The translations under genes were made by a program, and so were the position numbers. A stretch of 64,000 nt of DNA, from contig NZ_JADEWN010000018.1 in assembly GCF_015207655.1 (NCBI RefSeq), positions 1-64,000 on the forward strand, read 5' to 3'. How positions within the stretch are numbered: the first letter of the stretch is position 1; each line of letters begins with the position of its first letter. Below the pieces are notes generated by a model. It was not told the origin of the DNA. It saw nothing but the letters and a program-made list of their open reading frames with translations, and made no database searches. This stretch comes from Gloeocapsopsis crepidinum LEGE 06123 (lineage in GTDB: Bacteria > Cyanobacteriota > Cyanobacteriia > Cyanobacteriales > Chroococcidiopsidaceae). Positions 17,192-26,780 of this stretch are shown here, one piece after another.

Positions 17192-18247
17192 TTACAGACT
17201 TGCTTCGCGTTGTAGTAATTCTTCAATGCGGAGTCCAACGGCTTCTTTACCACCGAACACGGTTCCTACTTTGTTTTGTTGAAAATGGCTACTTGCTAAA
17301 GTATAAGCGCGCGCTGGCAATGCTACATAACCAACTTCACTGACTAATTTAGGTGCATTGCTGATGTAGTAGTTAATGAATTGCTTTACATCATCTCTAC
17401 TTGCAGCTTTAGCATTAACGTAAATAAATAAAGGTCGAGATAAAGGTTGGTAAGTACCGTTTTCTACTGCTTCTCTAGAAGGTAGCACAGCTTTACCATT
17501 ACCATTATCAATTGCTACGGCTTTTAAACGATTCTTGTTAGCTTCGTAATAGGCATAGCCGAAGTAACCTAAAGCACCGCGATCGCGACTAACTCCTTGT
17601 ACAAGAACATTGTCATCCTCGCTAGCTGTGAAGTCTGTACGGCTAGACTTTGCATCACCAACGACTGCTTCGGTAAAGTATTCAAAAGTTCCCGAATCTG
17701 CACCAGGACCATAAAGTTTCATGGGAGAGTTAGGAAATCCTTGGCGTACTTGACTCCAATTTGCTATCTTACCTTGTGCAGCTGGTTCCCAAATTTTCTT
17801 CAACTCGGCTACAGTCATGCTGTTTACCCAGTTATTTCTGGGATTTACAACAACTGTTAAAGCGTCGTAAGCTACGGGCATTTCTATATACTGAACACCA
17901 GCACTTTTACAAGCTTCCATTTCTTCAGCTTTAATTGGTCGAGAAGCATTAGAAATTTCGGTTTCACCACGACAGAACTTTTTAAATCCACCGCCAGTAC
18001 CAGAAATACCAACTGTGACTCGCGTTCTACCACCGTTTTGCTTTTGAAAATCCTCGGCTACAGCTTCAGTGATAGGAAAAACTGTACTAGAACCATCAAC
18101 TCGGATTGTTGTTGGATTTTGAGAACGAACTGCAGGTACTGATAAACCAATTGTTGCACCTGCTACTAGTAGAGATGCGATCGCCTTTCGACTCATCATA
18201 TTTGTTTTCAAGCGATCGAGTTTAAGACTTACTTTGTTACCCAGCAT
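17192..18247 (-). CDS. pstS: Phosphate-binding periplasmic protein PstS
   Basis: The protein binds phosphate in the periplasm for the Pst importer. After the start chosen at 18247 come a basic segment, the hydrophobic signal [18 protein letters not shown], then [20 protein letters not shown] with the phosphate-binding GSSTVFP motif. [13 protein letters not shown] and [13 protein letters not shown] follow, all typical. The open frame extends to a GTG at 18289, but the promoter signals argue that region is leader. ATG codons at 18199 and 18196 are alternatives. The length, about 351 residues, is normal. Confidence 0.93.
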   Translation of the reverse strand: MLGNKVSLKLDRLKTNMMSRKAIASLLVAGATIGLSVPAVRSQNPTTIRVDGSSTVFPITEAVAEDFQKQNGGRTRVTVGISGTGGGFKKFCRGETEISNASRPIKAEEMEACKSAGVQYIEMPVAYDALTVVVNPRNNWVNSMTVAELKKIWEPAAQGKIANWSQVRQGFPNSPMKLYGPGADSGTFEYFTEAVVGDAKSSRTDFTASEDDNVLVQGVSRDRGALGYFGYAYYEANKNRLKAVAIDNGNGKAVLPSREAVENGTYQPLSRPLFIYVNAKAASRDDVKQFINYYISNAPKLVSEVGYVALPARAYTLASSHFQQNKVGTVFGGKEAVGLRIEELLQREASL

Positions 18248-18269
18248 ATTATTCTGTCTATTGTTTCTC

Positions 18270-18311
18270 AAAGTGTGCAGAAATCTCACTAAAGACAGAA
18301 TACTGGTCTAT
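18270..18311 (-). repeat. pstS promoter/leader segment, copy 1 of a duplicated sequence
   Basis: These 42 bases lie just downstream of the Pho box and include a -10-like TTTAGT. They align to 19646-19685 with about 34 of 40 positions identical and a 2-base gap. They probably hold the pstS transcription start. Confidence 0.6.
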
Positions 18312-18362
18312 GGTTAAGCGGTTATAATGAAGGATTAGGAAGAAATTAACTTCCGGTTAATT
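18312..18362 (-). promoter_or_regulatory. Pho-box-like repeat array upstream of pstS
   Basis: On the minus strand, TTAAC-, TTAAT-, CTAAT-, TTATA- and TTAACC-type half-sites recur about every 11 bp across 51 bp. This matches the cyanobacterial Pho box layout of 8-bp repeats spaced by 3 bp, bound by SphR/PhoB-type regulators. It is placed directly upstream of the pstS leader, so phosphate-starvation control of pstSCAB is likely. Confidence 0.7.
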
Positions 18363-18719
18363 GTACTATTTTTGTTAATTAATTTTTTCTTATCACTACG
18401 ATTAGCAAAAGCAATGACTTCCACTAGGTAACTTTAATGCATTTCTGGATGACAAAAAGAAGAGATTAAACCAATGCAGATCGCGTTTTCAATGACTTGA
18501 AGCTAAACACATTTTTAATATCATATTACGAAAAAACGAGTTGTCGTCATTTGAGTAACGTACTGCAGTTCAACATGAGAGTTAATATGTAGTTAAAGTA
18601 GTTGTCAATGCGGTTATCCGATAACTAATTAATGATAATTATTCTGTTATTGGATTGTTTAAAACTACACACCAATGACGATTCAACTCGCAAAGTAAAT
18701 ACTCTATTAAGTTAGTGCT
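18363..18719. other. Intergenic region between the pst promoter and the next gene
   Basis: About 360 AT-rich bases separate the Pho box from the end of the 202-residue secreted protein gene. I see no ORF, tRNA or strong hairpin with a T-run. It is probably an untranslated 3' region plus upstream promoter DNA. Confidence 0.35.
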
Positions 18720-19328
18720 TTATCTTCTAGTGATACGCTCAAAACTTCCGCTTCTAGACGAGCCTAGACTACCATAGCTAGATAAATTTTCAATCAGGTT
18801 TATGCCGTCTATCGTAACACTACCTGCAGCTTGTGCCTCTCTAAAAGAACCATTAGAACGATAGCGTGTCATGTATCTTGGTGTTTGATATGTATAACTG
18901 TACTTGTCGTTAGACGTAGAGCCTACGCCCGTCCATGTCAGTGCTACTGAGGCAGTTTTACTAGTCCCTGACCAGTAGTCGTAAACTATAAATGTCCCAT
19001 TTAAAGAGGCTGAGCTAAGCTGATTGTCAATTGTGAAGTTAGCGTCTGGACTAGAGCCGTATCCTTCTGAATACGTTCCATTGCAGTAATCATAGTTATA
19101 GTAGTAGAAGTCGGCTCCCATCTGTGCAGTTGGCGCGCCTGGACCATCTTTAACCCTGCTAGTAAAAGCAGTAACGTAGGCGGATGTTGAATTGCACTCG
19201 TCATACTGGTAAAATGAGGCAAAAGCATTTTGCCCTTTAAACTGGTACTTAGTTGTGGTAGCAGCCACTGCTGGCAAGCTAAAGCTGAGGGCAGCTACAA
19301 TGGTTCCAGCAACAATTGCTGTTTTCAT
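18720..19328 (-). CDS. Secreted protein of unknown function, Ser/Tyr-rich
   Basis: The 202-residue protein starts with a clean signal peptide (MKTAIVAGTIVAALSFSLPA, cleavage near AVAA). The mature part is rich in Tyr, Ser and Gly, with aromatic beta-strand-like stretches such as NDKYSYTYQTPRYM, and two cysteines near each end of its first half. No family was recognised. It is a monocistronic gene preceded by a duplicated copy of the pstS promoter segment about 320 bases upstream, which hints at related regulation. It looks like an exported beta-rich protein. Confidence 0.65.
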   Translation of the reverse strand: MKTAIVAGTIVAALSFSLPAVAATTTKYQFKGQNAFASFYQYDECNSTSAYVTAFTSRVKDGPGAPTAQMGADFYYYNYDYCNGTYSEGYGSSPDANFTIDNQLSSASLNGTFIVYDYWSGTSKTASVALTWTGVGSTSNDKYSYTYQTPRYMTRYRSNGSFREAQAAGSVTIDGINLIENLSSYGSLGSSRSGSFERITRR

Positions 19329-19532
19329 GGTTTCTCTCCTAAGTATTTCTATTTATTTCCAGCTCGAATTAGGACTTATTAAGTCCTGGAAAGGTCTACG
19401 TCCATAGAAAACGCATGCAGAATTAGGTTGTTGAATCTGTTAGCGCATTATTCTCTATGACGACCAATAAATATATTCAGTAAAAATTGCTACTGTTTTA
19501 TTTGTTAAGTAACTTTGACATATCTCAAAAAA

Positions 19533-19565
19533 CAGCAAGCATTCTTCGTAAGTTGCAATATATTT
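19533..19565 (-). pseudogene. Remnant of a GNAT gene 3' end
   Basis: Eleven codons read KYIATYEECLL. The intact GNAT gene at 19776-20600 ends with IATYEECLL in the same orientation. About 20 of 26 aligned bases agree. Nothing upstream in this frame restores a gene, so this is a decayed partial duplicate if real. Confidence 0.4.
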
Positions 19566-19645
19566 ACAGTCATGTCTCTGTAACTTACTGCGGCATTGCA
19601 TTATCTATTTTGCATATTTAAGTGTTAAAAAATGTTGATTTTAAA

Positions 19646-19685
19646 AAAGTGTAAAAATCTCATTATAGACAGAATATTTGTTTAT
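19646..19685 (-). repeat. pstS promoter/leader segment, copy 2
   Basis: These 40 bases match 18270-18311 at about 85 percent. Here the -10-like hexamer is TATAAT, closer to consensus than in copy 1. There is no clear Pho box upstream. A transcript starting here would lead, after about 310 bases, into the 202-residue secreted protein gene. Confidence 0.55.
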
Positions 19686-19775
19686 TCAATCTTTTATTGT
19701 ATGAATGCAAGTATAAACAAATTTACCGTTATACAAACTCTGTTCTCTTGCAATTAATTGTAGCATTTTTGGCAA

Positions 19776-20600
19776 TTAAACTTTTTGATTGCTACGACTA
19801 ACAAAAGCAATTGTTGGTAGTCGGCACAAAGTTAGTAAACACTCTTCATAAGTTGCTATGTCACTAAAGCCGAGTTTTTCATAGCACGCGATCGCAATCT
19901 TATTGTCTGCTTTGACATTTAAACTTATATAATTTACTGTCTTTAAAAGTTCTTGACACAACCTGGCTACAACTTTTTTACTTAACCCTTGTCCGCGAAA
20001 TTGTGGATGCGTTGTAACGTTGCCTAATGCTGCAACTTTGTATTGAGAGGAATATATGTGTACTCCAGCAATACTAACAAGGTTGTTTCTGCATCGAATA
20101 CCATAGTAATACCCAGTTTCTAGCATCTGCGAGTTAAACCAGTTTTCTGGATAGCTTACGCGATACAATTCTGCTATCCCATCTACATTTTCTACTGTAA
20201 GTTGAATCACTTCAGATGTATCAAAATTAGCTAAAAACTGACTATTAGTTAAAGCCATCTTTTTGTGCAAACCGTGGGATTGTATTTGGTAATCTTCCGC
20301 AAATACTTGAGCTAAGTTTTCATTAAGATGAGCATAAAATTGTCTTGGGAGAAGATGTATGATTGACCGCAGTAGATGTGCCATTAAATTTGGTTCTACT
20401 GTCAAGCCCAAGAGTACAGGTAAATCGCAACCTTTGTATACCAAAACCACCTGTTTAAGCGTATCTTCCTGCAAGCCGTACCAAGTTGTGTGTTGCCAGA
20501 AAAAATTGTCTAAATCTCCAATACTATAAAGATGGAGAAAAGTATTTTGACGTAGCAGCGCCTCTATTTCATTTTTATCGTGTAAGCAAACTATTTTCAT
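19776..20600 (-). CDS. GNAT family N-acetyltransferase
   Basis: The 274-residue protein has a non-catalytic N-terminal half and a C-terminal GNAT domain. The acetyl-CoA-binding segment VTTHPQFRGQGLSKKVVARL (about residues 194-213) carries the R/QxxGxG/A motif. It is followed by LNVKADNKIAIACYEKLGF, the usual strand-helix end. Such enzymes move acetyl groups to an amine, but the substrate is unknown. The layout resembles FR47-like acetyltransferases. It is separated from its neighbours and probably has its own promoter. Confidence 0.85.
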   Translation of the reverse strand: MKIVCLHDKNEIEALLRQNTFLHLYSIGDLDNFFWQHTTWYGLQEDTLKQVVLVYKGCDLPVLLGLTVEPNLMAHLLRSIIHLLPRQFYAHLNENLAQVFAEDYQIQSHGLHKKMALTNSQFLANFDTSEVIQLTVENVDGIAELYRVSYPENWFNSQMLETGYYYGIRCRNNLVSIAGVHIYSSQYKVAALGNVTTHPQFRGQGLSKKVVARLCQELLKTVNYISLNVKADNKIAIACYEKLGFSDIATYEECLLTLCRLPTIAFVSRSNQKV

Positions 20601-20680
20601 CAGGACTTACGCAAAAACTCTTTGAAACTCTTATTCCTTTGTGTCCTCTGTGGTTCATTTTCAAAAAACTACAATCTAGA

Positions 20681-21163
20681 CTAACGCTTCTTGCTAATTC
20701 TCAAAATATAAGGATAATAGCTATCCCTATCAAATGACCCTACCCAGACATCATAGCTACCAGCTAGCCACTCACCACCAATACCAGGATCTTTACCCTC
20801 AGCATCATCATTGCACCAAGTACCACCAGGACCGCGAACAATGATAGTAGTATCTTGAGGACTTTGTATTTGAAGTCGGAGATATTCAAAAAAATCTTTG
20901 AGTACCAGAGTATGGTCAGGTTCCGTATCAACAAATCCTACACAGAGTCCATTGACAGTTTCCGTTCTTCCAGCAACTTTTTGTGCTGGTACTGAACCAC
21001 CACTAATTCCCCTTAGCGTCAACGGTGAGGAAAAATTGCGATCAATTGTCACGTTTTCAAATAAAGGTGGTGCTGGCTGTGCTTGAACTTGTAATGTTAT
21101 CATTCCAGCAATAGTGGCGGAAATGGCTAAAATTAAGCTTTGATTTAGCACTTTATGGTGCAT
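20681..21163 (-). CDS. Secreted hypothetical protein, cyanobacterial type
   Basis: The 160-residue protein has a signal peptide (hydrophobic SLILAISATIAGMITLQVQA, cleavage near AQPA). The mature domain contains RGISGGSVPAQKVAGRTETV, then CVGFVDTEPDH, RGPGGTWCND and GSYDVWVGSF. The two cysteines could form a disulphide. The pattern WxxGxYDVWVG resembles extracellular beta-sandwich domains seen in cyanobacterial secreted proteins, but I know no function. It is followed at a distance by the GNAT gene on the same strand. Confidence 0.65.
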   Translation of the reverse strand: MHHKVLNQSLILAISATIAGMITLQVQAQPAPPLFENVTIDRNFSSPLTLRGISGGSVPAQKVAGRTETVNGLCVGFVDTEPDHTLVLKDFFEYLRLQIQSPQDTTIIVRGPGGTWCNDDAEGKDPGIGGEWLAGSYDVWVGSFDRDSYYPYILRISKKR

Positions 21164-21241
21164 TCTATAGTTATCAAGGTCGGGGATAGAATAGCAGAAT
21201 GTTGCTCTTTAATTCGACTCATAGATAACAAAGATAGTTCC

Positions 21242-21268
21242 AAAAAAAAGCCCGCCGCAGCGGACTTT
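21242..21268 (-). terminator. Rho-independent terminator of gltX
   Basis: On the minus strand the hairpin AGTCCGC-tgcg-GCGGGCT (7-bp stem, one G-U pair) is followed by eight T. It lies just after the gltX stop at 21272. Confidence 0.85.
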
Positions 21269-21271
21269 GTC

Positions 21272-22720
21272 TTAGTTAGCAGTTGCGATCGCAATTTCTA
21301 ATCGCGCTTTATCAAACTGCCTTTGATGTAAAATTAGCCAAGATTGAATTAAATCAGGACCTTGCATATCTCCTGTTAATGCTGCACGTAGCGATCGCAT
21401 TACCAAGCCTTTCTTGACGTTTTTCTCTTTTATTACGTGTTTAATGATATCCTGGCTACTTGCTTCAGTTAGCTCAGTACCATTGTTGAGTGCAGACAAA
21501 ACACCTTCAAGAACTGCTTGTGAACCTTCTTGCTGTAACTGATGCGTTGCATCTTCGCTATATGTTAATGGCTGAGTAAAAAATAGCCAACTCATCTCTA
21601 CTGCATCTTTGAGGCGAGTCAAACTAGGACCAATGATATGAGCGATCTTTTCTAGCCAAATGCGATCGCCTACAGCATCAAATTCATATCCTGCAGCTTG
21701 CCAGTATGGTATCAACAAATCTGTCAGTTTCTCCACAGGCATAGAGTGTAGATATTGACTATTAATCCAATCTAACTTTGCCCAGTCAAATTTTGCCCCA
21801 GCTTTATTAACACGATCAAAACTGAATTGCTGTGCTGCTTCTTCTAAGGTAAAGAATTCCTGCGTTGAATCAGGTGGTGACCAACCTAGCAAGGTCATAT
21901 AATTTACCATTGCCTCGGCGACAAAGCCCATTTCTTTGAAGTCAAAAATTGAGGTGACGCCATCGCGTTTGGAAAGCTTGCGCCCTTCCATATTTAAGAT
22001 TAAAGGTGTATGGGCAAATTCTGGGACAGTTGCCCCAAAAGCTTCATATAGTAAAATTTGCTTGGCAGTATTGGCAATATGATCTTCCCCGCGAATTACG
22101 TGGGTTATTTGCATATCTATGTCATCAACCACGACAGCAAAGTTGTACAATGGTTGACCAATTCCTTTATTTTCTGCCGCACGGGCAATAACCATATCAC
22201 CACCCAAGTCACCACCGCGCCAACTCATATGTCCGCGTACCATGTCATTCCAGACAATTTCGCGATCGTCTTCAATCTTGAAACGGATTACCGGACGGCG
22301 ACCTTCAGCAGCAAATGCAGCTTGTTGTTCGGCTGTTAAATTACGATGGCGGTTATCATAACGCGGTGCTTCGTTTCGTGCTTTTTGGGCTTCGCGCATC
22401 GCGTCTAATTCTTCTTCAGAACAGTAGCAGTAGTAAGCTAGTCCTTTATCAAGTAAATCTTGCACTCTTTGGCGATACACATCCAAACGGCGTGACTGAA
22501 AGATTGGTCCTTCATCCCAATTCAGCCCCAACCACGTTAAACCATCAAGGATATTTTGCGTATACTCTTCACGCGATCGCTCAGTATCAGTATCTTCGAT
22601 TCGTAGAATGAACTTACCACTATGATGACGGGCAAATAACCAGTTAAATACCGCAGTTCTTGCGGTTCCAATATGTAGATTTCCTGTAGGACTAGGGGCA
22701 ATGCGCACTCTAACAGTCAT
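21272..22720 (-). CDS. gltX: Glutamyl-tRNA synthetase
   Basis: The 482-residue class I synthetase shows the HIGH-type motif in [13 protein letters not shown] (residues 9-21) and the KLSKRDG motif near residue 250. [17 protein letters not shown] and the anticodon-binding C-terminal helices are present. It charges tRNA-Glu, which feeds both protein synthesis and, in cyanobacteria, tetrapyrrole synthesis. In organisms without GlnRS the enzyme also misacylates tRNA-Gln; whether that applies here is inferred. A terminator follows. A tRNA-Asp gene lies 137 bases upstream on the same strand. Confidence 0.96.
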   Translation of the reverse strand: MTVRVRIAPSPTGNLHIGTARTAVFNWLFARHHSGKFILRIEDTDTERSREEYTQNILDGLTWLGLNWDEGPIFQSRRLDVYRQRVQDLLDKGLAYYCYCSEEELDAMREAQKARNEAPRYDNRHRNLTAEQQAAFAAEGRRPVIRFKIEDDREIVWNDMVRGHMSWRGGDLGGDMVIARAAENKGIGQPLYNFAVVVDDIDMQITHVIRGEDHIANTAKQILLYEAFGATVPEFAHTPLILNMEGRKLSKRDGVTSIFDFKEMGFVAEAMVNYMTLLGWSPPDSTQEFFTLEEAAQQFSFDRVNKAGAKFDWAKLDWINSQYLHSMPVEKLTDLLIPYWQAAGYEFDAVGDRIWLEKIAHIIGPSLTRLKDAVEMSWLFFTQPLTYSEDATHQLQQEGSQAVLEGVLSALNNGTELTEASSQDIIKHVIKEKNVKKGLVMRSLRAALTGDMQGPDLIQSWLILHQRQFDKARLEIAIATAN

Positions 22721-22857
22721 GTTAACTCTAAATTTTAGATGTAAAGTTTAGTGAGAGAAGCTTGAAGCTTCTACTATCGTGTATTTCCAATAACCAATTG
22801 GCACAGGTTAATTATGTTAACCTATGTCTCGCCTACTTTGAGTACTTACGATGAGAA

Positions 22858-22931
22858 CGGGACTGACGGGGCTCGAACCCGCAACTTCCGCCGTGACAGG
22901 GCGGTGCTCTAACCAATTGAACTACAGTCCC
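22858..22931 (-). tRNA. tRNA-Asp (GTC)
   Basis: The minus strand folds as a 74-nt tRNA. The acceptor stem is GGGACTG with CAGTCCC, the D-arm starts AGTTCAATTGGTTAGAGC, and the anticodon stem-loop CCGCCCTGTCACGGCGG has anticodon GTC. The T-arm contains GGGTTCGAGCCC. The discriminator base is G, as expected for tRNA-Asp. CCA is not encoded. Confidence 0.96.
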
Positions 22932-22999
22932 AATTTTTTACAGATTTCTATCTTCGCATACTTTTCCTGAGTTGTCAATGTAAACAATTTCTCATGAGG

Positions 23000-23860
23000 T
23001 CAACTTGCGTATAATGTCTTCCATTCAGGAAACTGACGACCTAACAACTCACTCAACGTCTCAACTTGTTTAACTTGAATTGGTCTAAGAAACGCTTTGA
23101 CTGGCTCTAAATCTACTACTTCGCGATCAACATAAGTATTTGACCAACTCTTTGCCCATGTACGCATTGATTTAGGTACTATAGGCTTTACCGCTTGCCA
23201 ATACTTAGAGTTACGCAAACTACCAGCAAGAGATTTTTCTTGCCACAAGACTTTACGAGGTGTGACATTCTTCCGTTCTTCAAGGTTTTGGGGAACAAAG
23301 GATGAATCAACTCCCAACCACGCAAACAACTTTTGCATTTCTTTGGTAGCGTCTTTCTTTAAATCTTCAAGGGTGAGAGTCGCGACTCGTTCTTTACCGA
23401 AAGCATCAAAATATAGCTTGAGTTGCATCGCATAATCACTAACTTCCAAATAGTGAGGCTGTTGCTGAATTGCCGTCACAATATCACGTCTTTCCTTGAA
23501 ATAGGATACATGAAACCAGTAATGGCTGATTGTACGTTCTATTGGATCTCGCATAATGTAAATAAAACGAGCATCAGGATTAAATTGTGCTATGAGTTCT
23601 GGTACACCACTGTAGTATGGAGCTTTTGAATAGTTTGTACTCGATTCTCCCACTAGCAAAGCGTCCCCAGCATTCTCAAAAAGCTTGAGATATTCTTGTT
23701 CCCCCTTCTCCCAATTAGAGTGATTAGAGAAAAACATCGGCTCTTTGGGACTACACATAAAAATTTGAGGATGATTATTTAAATAGTTGTGCAGTGACGA
23801 GGTTCCTGCTTTCATTGCACCGATAACAAATAGATTGGGGCGTGGTTTCGACATATTCAA
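23000..23860 (-). CDS. PAPS-dependent sulfotransferase domain protein
   Basis: The 286-residue protein has the 5'-phosphosulfate-binding loop GAMKAGTSSLHNYL (residues 14-27) and the 3'-phosphate-binding segment RDPIERTISHYWFH near residue 105. These mark the heparan-type sulfotransferase family, which moves sulfate from PAPS to sugar hydroxyl or amine groups. In cyanobacteria they are thought to modify exported polysaccharides. It has no signal peptide and is likely cytoplasmic. It is monocistronic; neighbours give no substrate clue. Confidence 0.86.
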   Translation of the reverse strand: MNMSKPRPNLFVIGAMKAGTSSLHNYLNNHPQIFMCSPKEPMFFSNHSNWEKGEQEYLKLFENAGDALLVGESSTNYSKAPYYSGVPELIAQFNPDARFIYIMRDPIERTISHYWFHVSYFKERRDIVTAIQQQPHYLEVSDYAMQLKLYFDAFGKERVATLTLEDLKKDATKEMQKLFAWLGVDSSFVPQNLEERKNVTPRKVLWQEKSLAGSLRNSKYWQAVKPIVPKSMRTWAKSWSNTYVDREVVDLEPVKAFLRPIQVKQVETLSELLGRQFPEWKTLYAS

Positions 23861-24034
23861 TTAACTTCCATCAACCTTTTAAGTTTTATTGCTGCAATCC
23901 TCAGTACAGTTGCTCAATAGCTCTTGCTTAATAATCTTAGGTAATTAACAAATTCATAATGTGTTGTACCTTACAGTACCCATACTTTACGTAAGTGTAA
24001 GCTTATACAGTAGAGTCGCTGAAATTTTGAAAAA

Positions 24035-25174
24035 CTAATCCTTAAATTGAGATGGGATAGTAAAAGCTAAAAATTGAGTACGCTGCGCAGGTTGAAAGTT
24101 ATTATCGCTAACTAGGATTAACGATCTTTGCCCATTAGTCAACTCCGAACCTAATGTTAAGCCTTCGATGTTATCTAGTGCAATGTTTTTCAATGTTTTG
24201 AGATCGAGCAACAATCTTTTATTTACCGGTTTGATGCTACTGAGATCAACTTGACGCAGACTATCGATATCACTGATATCATCGGCTTGTGCTAAGGAAA
24301 CTGCGTACAAGCGAATGCTGTATCCTAAGCCTGTAAATGCGCGTTCTAAGCTAATGAAATTGCCGTTATTGTCTATAGCTAGTAAATCAACTAGCCCAAC
24401 ACGCATAAACTTAGGTAGATTGATTTGTGTTGGTACAGTTTCCGTGATATAGAGGTACTCATGCGATCGCACTCCTGAACGCAAGTCATATTGTAAAATT
24501 CGGCAAGGCGAACTAGTATCAGGTTGACCAATTGGTTCATCTTGCAATAGAGCATTTTCGGTTGCACTAAATAAATATTGCTGATTAGGCGTCACTGTTA
24601 AACTTTCAAACGCATTATTATTGCGAATCCCGCGATCGCGACTTGCAGTCGGTAAAAATCTTTCAGGTATGGGTAGCGATCGCAACTCTTTCCCACTTGC
24701 TAACGAGAATTCTTTGATAAACGGATTGATTAATCTTTGTGCATCACCTTCGGAAGAAACAAACACAGTCTGGCGATCAGTTACCGCAATTCCCTCGGCA
24801 TCAATACTATATTTGGCAAAGGGTTGATTCTCGGCATTGAGTAGAGTTGTAACTTTTAAAGGAGTCACATCACCTTGCTGTAATCCCTGTTCTAAATTAA
24901 TTTTTAAAGTATAAAATCGTGCTGGTGCTCTTTCGCTGCGATCGTCAGACACTCCATAATAGATATCTTTAGTAGAGTCATAAGTAATTCCTGATAACCC
25001 TCCGAATTCTGTGCCTTGAAAAGACAAACCTGTAAGTATTGTTGCTTCCCCCAAAAAATTAATAGCAGTGACTGGTACTGCAGGCGTAGGCTGGCGTGTA
25101 ACAACAAGAATAATAAAAACTAGACAAAAGAAAACCAATGTAATTGGCTGTAATAGTTTGCGGTTCAATGACAT
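24035..25174 (-). CDS. Esterase-like activity of phytase family protein (phytase-like domain)
   Basis: The 379-residue protein is anchored or exported by an N-terminal hydrophobic segment (ITLVFFCLVFIILVV). The mature domain has phytase-like beta-propeller stretches: FGGLSGITYDS, DAEGIAVTD, NNAFESLTVTPNQQYLF and DNIEGLTLG. The family is named for weak similarity to phytase, and actual substrates are not known. It probably acts in the periplasm. No phosphate-starvation site was found in front of it. Confidence 0.8.
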   Translation of the reverse strand: MSLNRKLLQPITLVFFCLVFIILVVTRQPTPAVPVTAINFLGEATILTGLSFQGTEFGGLSGITYDSTKDIYYGVSDDRSERAPARFYTLKINLEQGLQQGDVTPLKVTTLLNAENQPFAKYSIDAEGIAVTDRQTVFVSSEGDAQRLINPFIKEFSLASGKELRSLPIPERFLPTASRDRGIRNNNAFESLTVTPNQQYLFSATENALLQDEPIGQPDTSSPCRILQYDLRSGVRSHEYLYITETVPTQINLPKFMRVGLVDLLAIDNNGNFISLERAFTGLGYSIRLYAVSLAQADDISDIDSLRQVDLSSIKPVNKRLLLDLKTLKNIALDNIEGLTLGSELTNGQRSLILVSDNNFQPAQRTQFLAFTIPSQFKD

Positions 25175-25216
25175 AGAAAGAGAGGTCAGGGGTCTGGGGT
25201 CAGAAATCAGGAAACG

Positions 25217-25274
25217 GAGAGTTATAACTTCTCAGTTTAGTGTTGAGTTAAGAAGTTCTTTAATTCAGAACTCT
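25217..25274 (-). repeat. Intergenic AACTC/GAGTT repeat, copy A (inverted)
   Basis: On the minus strand it reads AGAGTTCTGAATTAAAGAAC, then TTCTTAACTCAACACTAAAC and TTATAACTC. It aligns with 28142-28214 and 29743-29794. All three copies are intergenic. Confidence 0.55.
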
Positions 25275-25283
25275 AATAGTGTT

Positions 25284-26780
25284 CTAACCATATTCACCAT
25301 CACTTGATGGCGAACAATTAGCTTGGAGAGTGGTAGGAGGTAAATCAGTAGTAAAATCTATCAACCAATCTTTGACATGGCGTGTAGCATGACAATCATC
25401 TTCGTTATAGCGGACAATGGATTCAAGTAACGTGCGATCGCCAGTTGCCAACCATTGATCGTACCAATAAATACAATGCGAACCATTCGCTTGCTGATCG
25501 CGCCACTCAAACCCCAACCACCGCGCGATCGCTTTTAAAGTATAGTTTTCTACAGGTAAAGTAACTGTTTGCGTCACTTGCTCGTAAACATCTACAAACC
25601 GTGCTAGAAGTGTTTTAATTTGCTGTCGTGGAGTGTGATAAAGTTTGCCCAAACGTTTGATAGTATCGACCTCATAAGCACAAAAATGATAAATCGGCGC
25701 AGTCGGATACTGGTGAACTAAATCTAAAAATTGTTGCCAAATCGTTTCTTCTTGGGCGGGTGTTTCAGCTAGGAGTTTATGAAATGTTTCGGTTCCTGTT
25801 TGACGATCAACAACTAAAACTCCCAACAAGTAATCTAAATTGAGATCGGGTTCAGCTTCAATATCAAAGTAAAGTTCTATAGGTGCTTGTGGTATGGGCG
25901 TCTCTGCTGTGCCTATCCTACAAGTTGTATCCAACAAAATCGGACGATTTTCAAAAACAGCTTGAGCTTGTAAAACTAATTTCTGTGCAACTTGGCGATC
26001 AAATCCTGGTAAAGATTCTAATTGTGCAGGATTAACTTGAGTCAAAGATTCCAGAGTGACAACATTTAATGCTTGTAATTGAGTGTAGCGATTAGGAGTT
26101 ACTCCAGGAATTAACGAAAGATGTTGTTGAGATTTAGCGATCGCATAACACTGAGTATACCAACGACAAAGACTACATCGCTGTCGAGAAATAAAGACTT
26201 CCGGTGCTAATTTGGCTTCTAAAATTTCCAAACATTGCGCCAAACTACGTTGCATCTGGGATGTCCACCTAGCAATATCCACGGTATAAACTTCTGGACG
26301 ACGCAGAAATAACCATGCCGATTTTGGTGAAATTCCTTGGATATGCTCTAATACGTAGGCATTATACGCCGCAATAATTTGATATTCTAGCTTGGGGCGC
26401 TTTCCCAATTCTATTTGAGCAGGAATATAAACCCAGTCACCAAACCATGAGTTTCCAGGTTGTTTGATCAGTAAATCTGGACGACTTATCAGGGTATATT
26501 TTTCTAAATAGTTGGTGAGTAAGACTCCTTGACTAATACGCTCAACGCCTTGCTGCATCAGTTCTAGTGTTGCGATCGCACCTGCTTGCCAATTTCCTTT
26601 GTAATAATCAGGTTGCTGAGGATTTTGTTGCGCTAAAGCATTTTGTTGATGAATAACTTTGTCTTGTTGTAGTCGTAGTAAAAACTCACTAGGAGTATCT
26701 CGCTGGCTGCGATCGCCATGAGTATCTAAAAAAGCGCGTCTTTGACAACGTTGATATTGCAGCAGCAGTTCAGCAGTCAT
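25284..26780 (-). CDS. TM0106 family RecB-like putative nuclease
   Basis: The protein of about 498 residues opens with LLLQYQRCQRRAFLDTHGD, typical of the family's RecB-like N-terminal part. A cysteine cluster CSLCRWYTQC lies near residue 204. The C-terminal half is an RNase H-like domain starting ELYFDIEAEPD near residue 307, with a catalytic-looking acidic cluster. YNEDDCHATRHVKDWL lies near the end. A helix-hairpin-helix-like region (LESLPGFDRQVAQKL) sits between. This suggests an iron-sulfur nuclease acting on DNA. Its biological role is unknown. The ATG at 26780 is preferred over the one two codons earlier. Confidence 0.8.
   Translation of the reverse strand: MTAELLLQYQRCQRRAFLDTHGDRSQRDTPSEFLLRLQQDKVIHQQNALAQQNPQQPDYYKGNWQAGAIATLELMQQGVERISQGVLLTNYLEKYTLISRPDLLIKQPGNSWFGDWVYIPAQIELGKRPKLEYQIIAAYNAYVLEHIQGISPKSAWLFLRRPEVYTVDIARWTSQMQRSLAQCLEILEAKLAPEVFISRQRCSLCRWYTQCYAIAKSQQHLSLIPGVTPNRYTQLQALNVVTLESLTQVNPAQLESLPGFDRQVAQKLVLQAQAVFENRPILLDTTCRIGTAETPIPQAPIELYFDIEAEPDLNLDYLLGVLVVDRQTGTETFHKLLAETPAQEETIWQQFLDLVHQYPTAPIYHFCAYEVDTIKRLGKLYHTPRQQIKTLLARFVDVYEQVTQTVTLPVENYTLKAIARWLGFEWRDQQANGSHCIYWYDQWLATGDRTLLESIVRYNEDDCHATRHVKDWLIDFTTDLPPTTLQANCSPSSDGEYG

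Larger units (their letters stand above)
19329..19775. other. 447-bp intergenic region with gene-fragment traces
   Basis: The region holds two traces. At 19646-19685 is a second copy of the pstS promoter/leader segment, with a consensus-like -10 (TATAAT). At 19533-19565 is a minus-strand reading KYIATYEECLL that repeats the C-terminus of the GNAT protein next door. The rest is AT-rich with no ORF. Confidence 0.5.

Noticed and set aside
18248-18289. GTG start for pstS at 18289
   Set aside because: It would lie inside the likely promoter -10 and leader next to the Pho box; the ATG at 18247 suits a signal peptide better.
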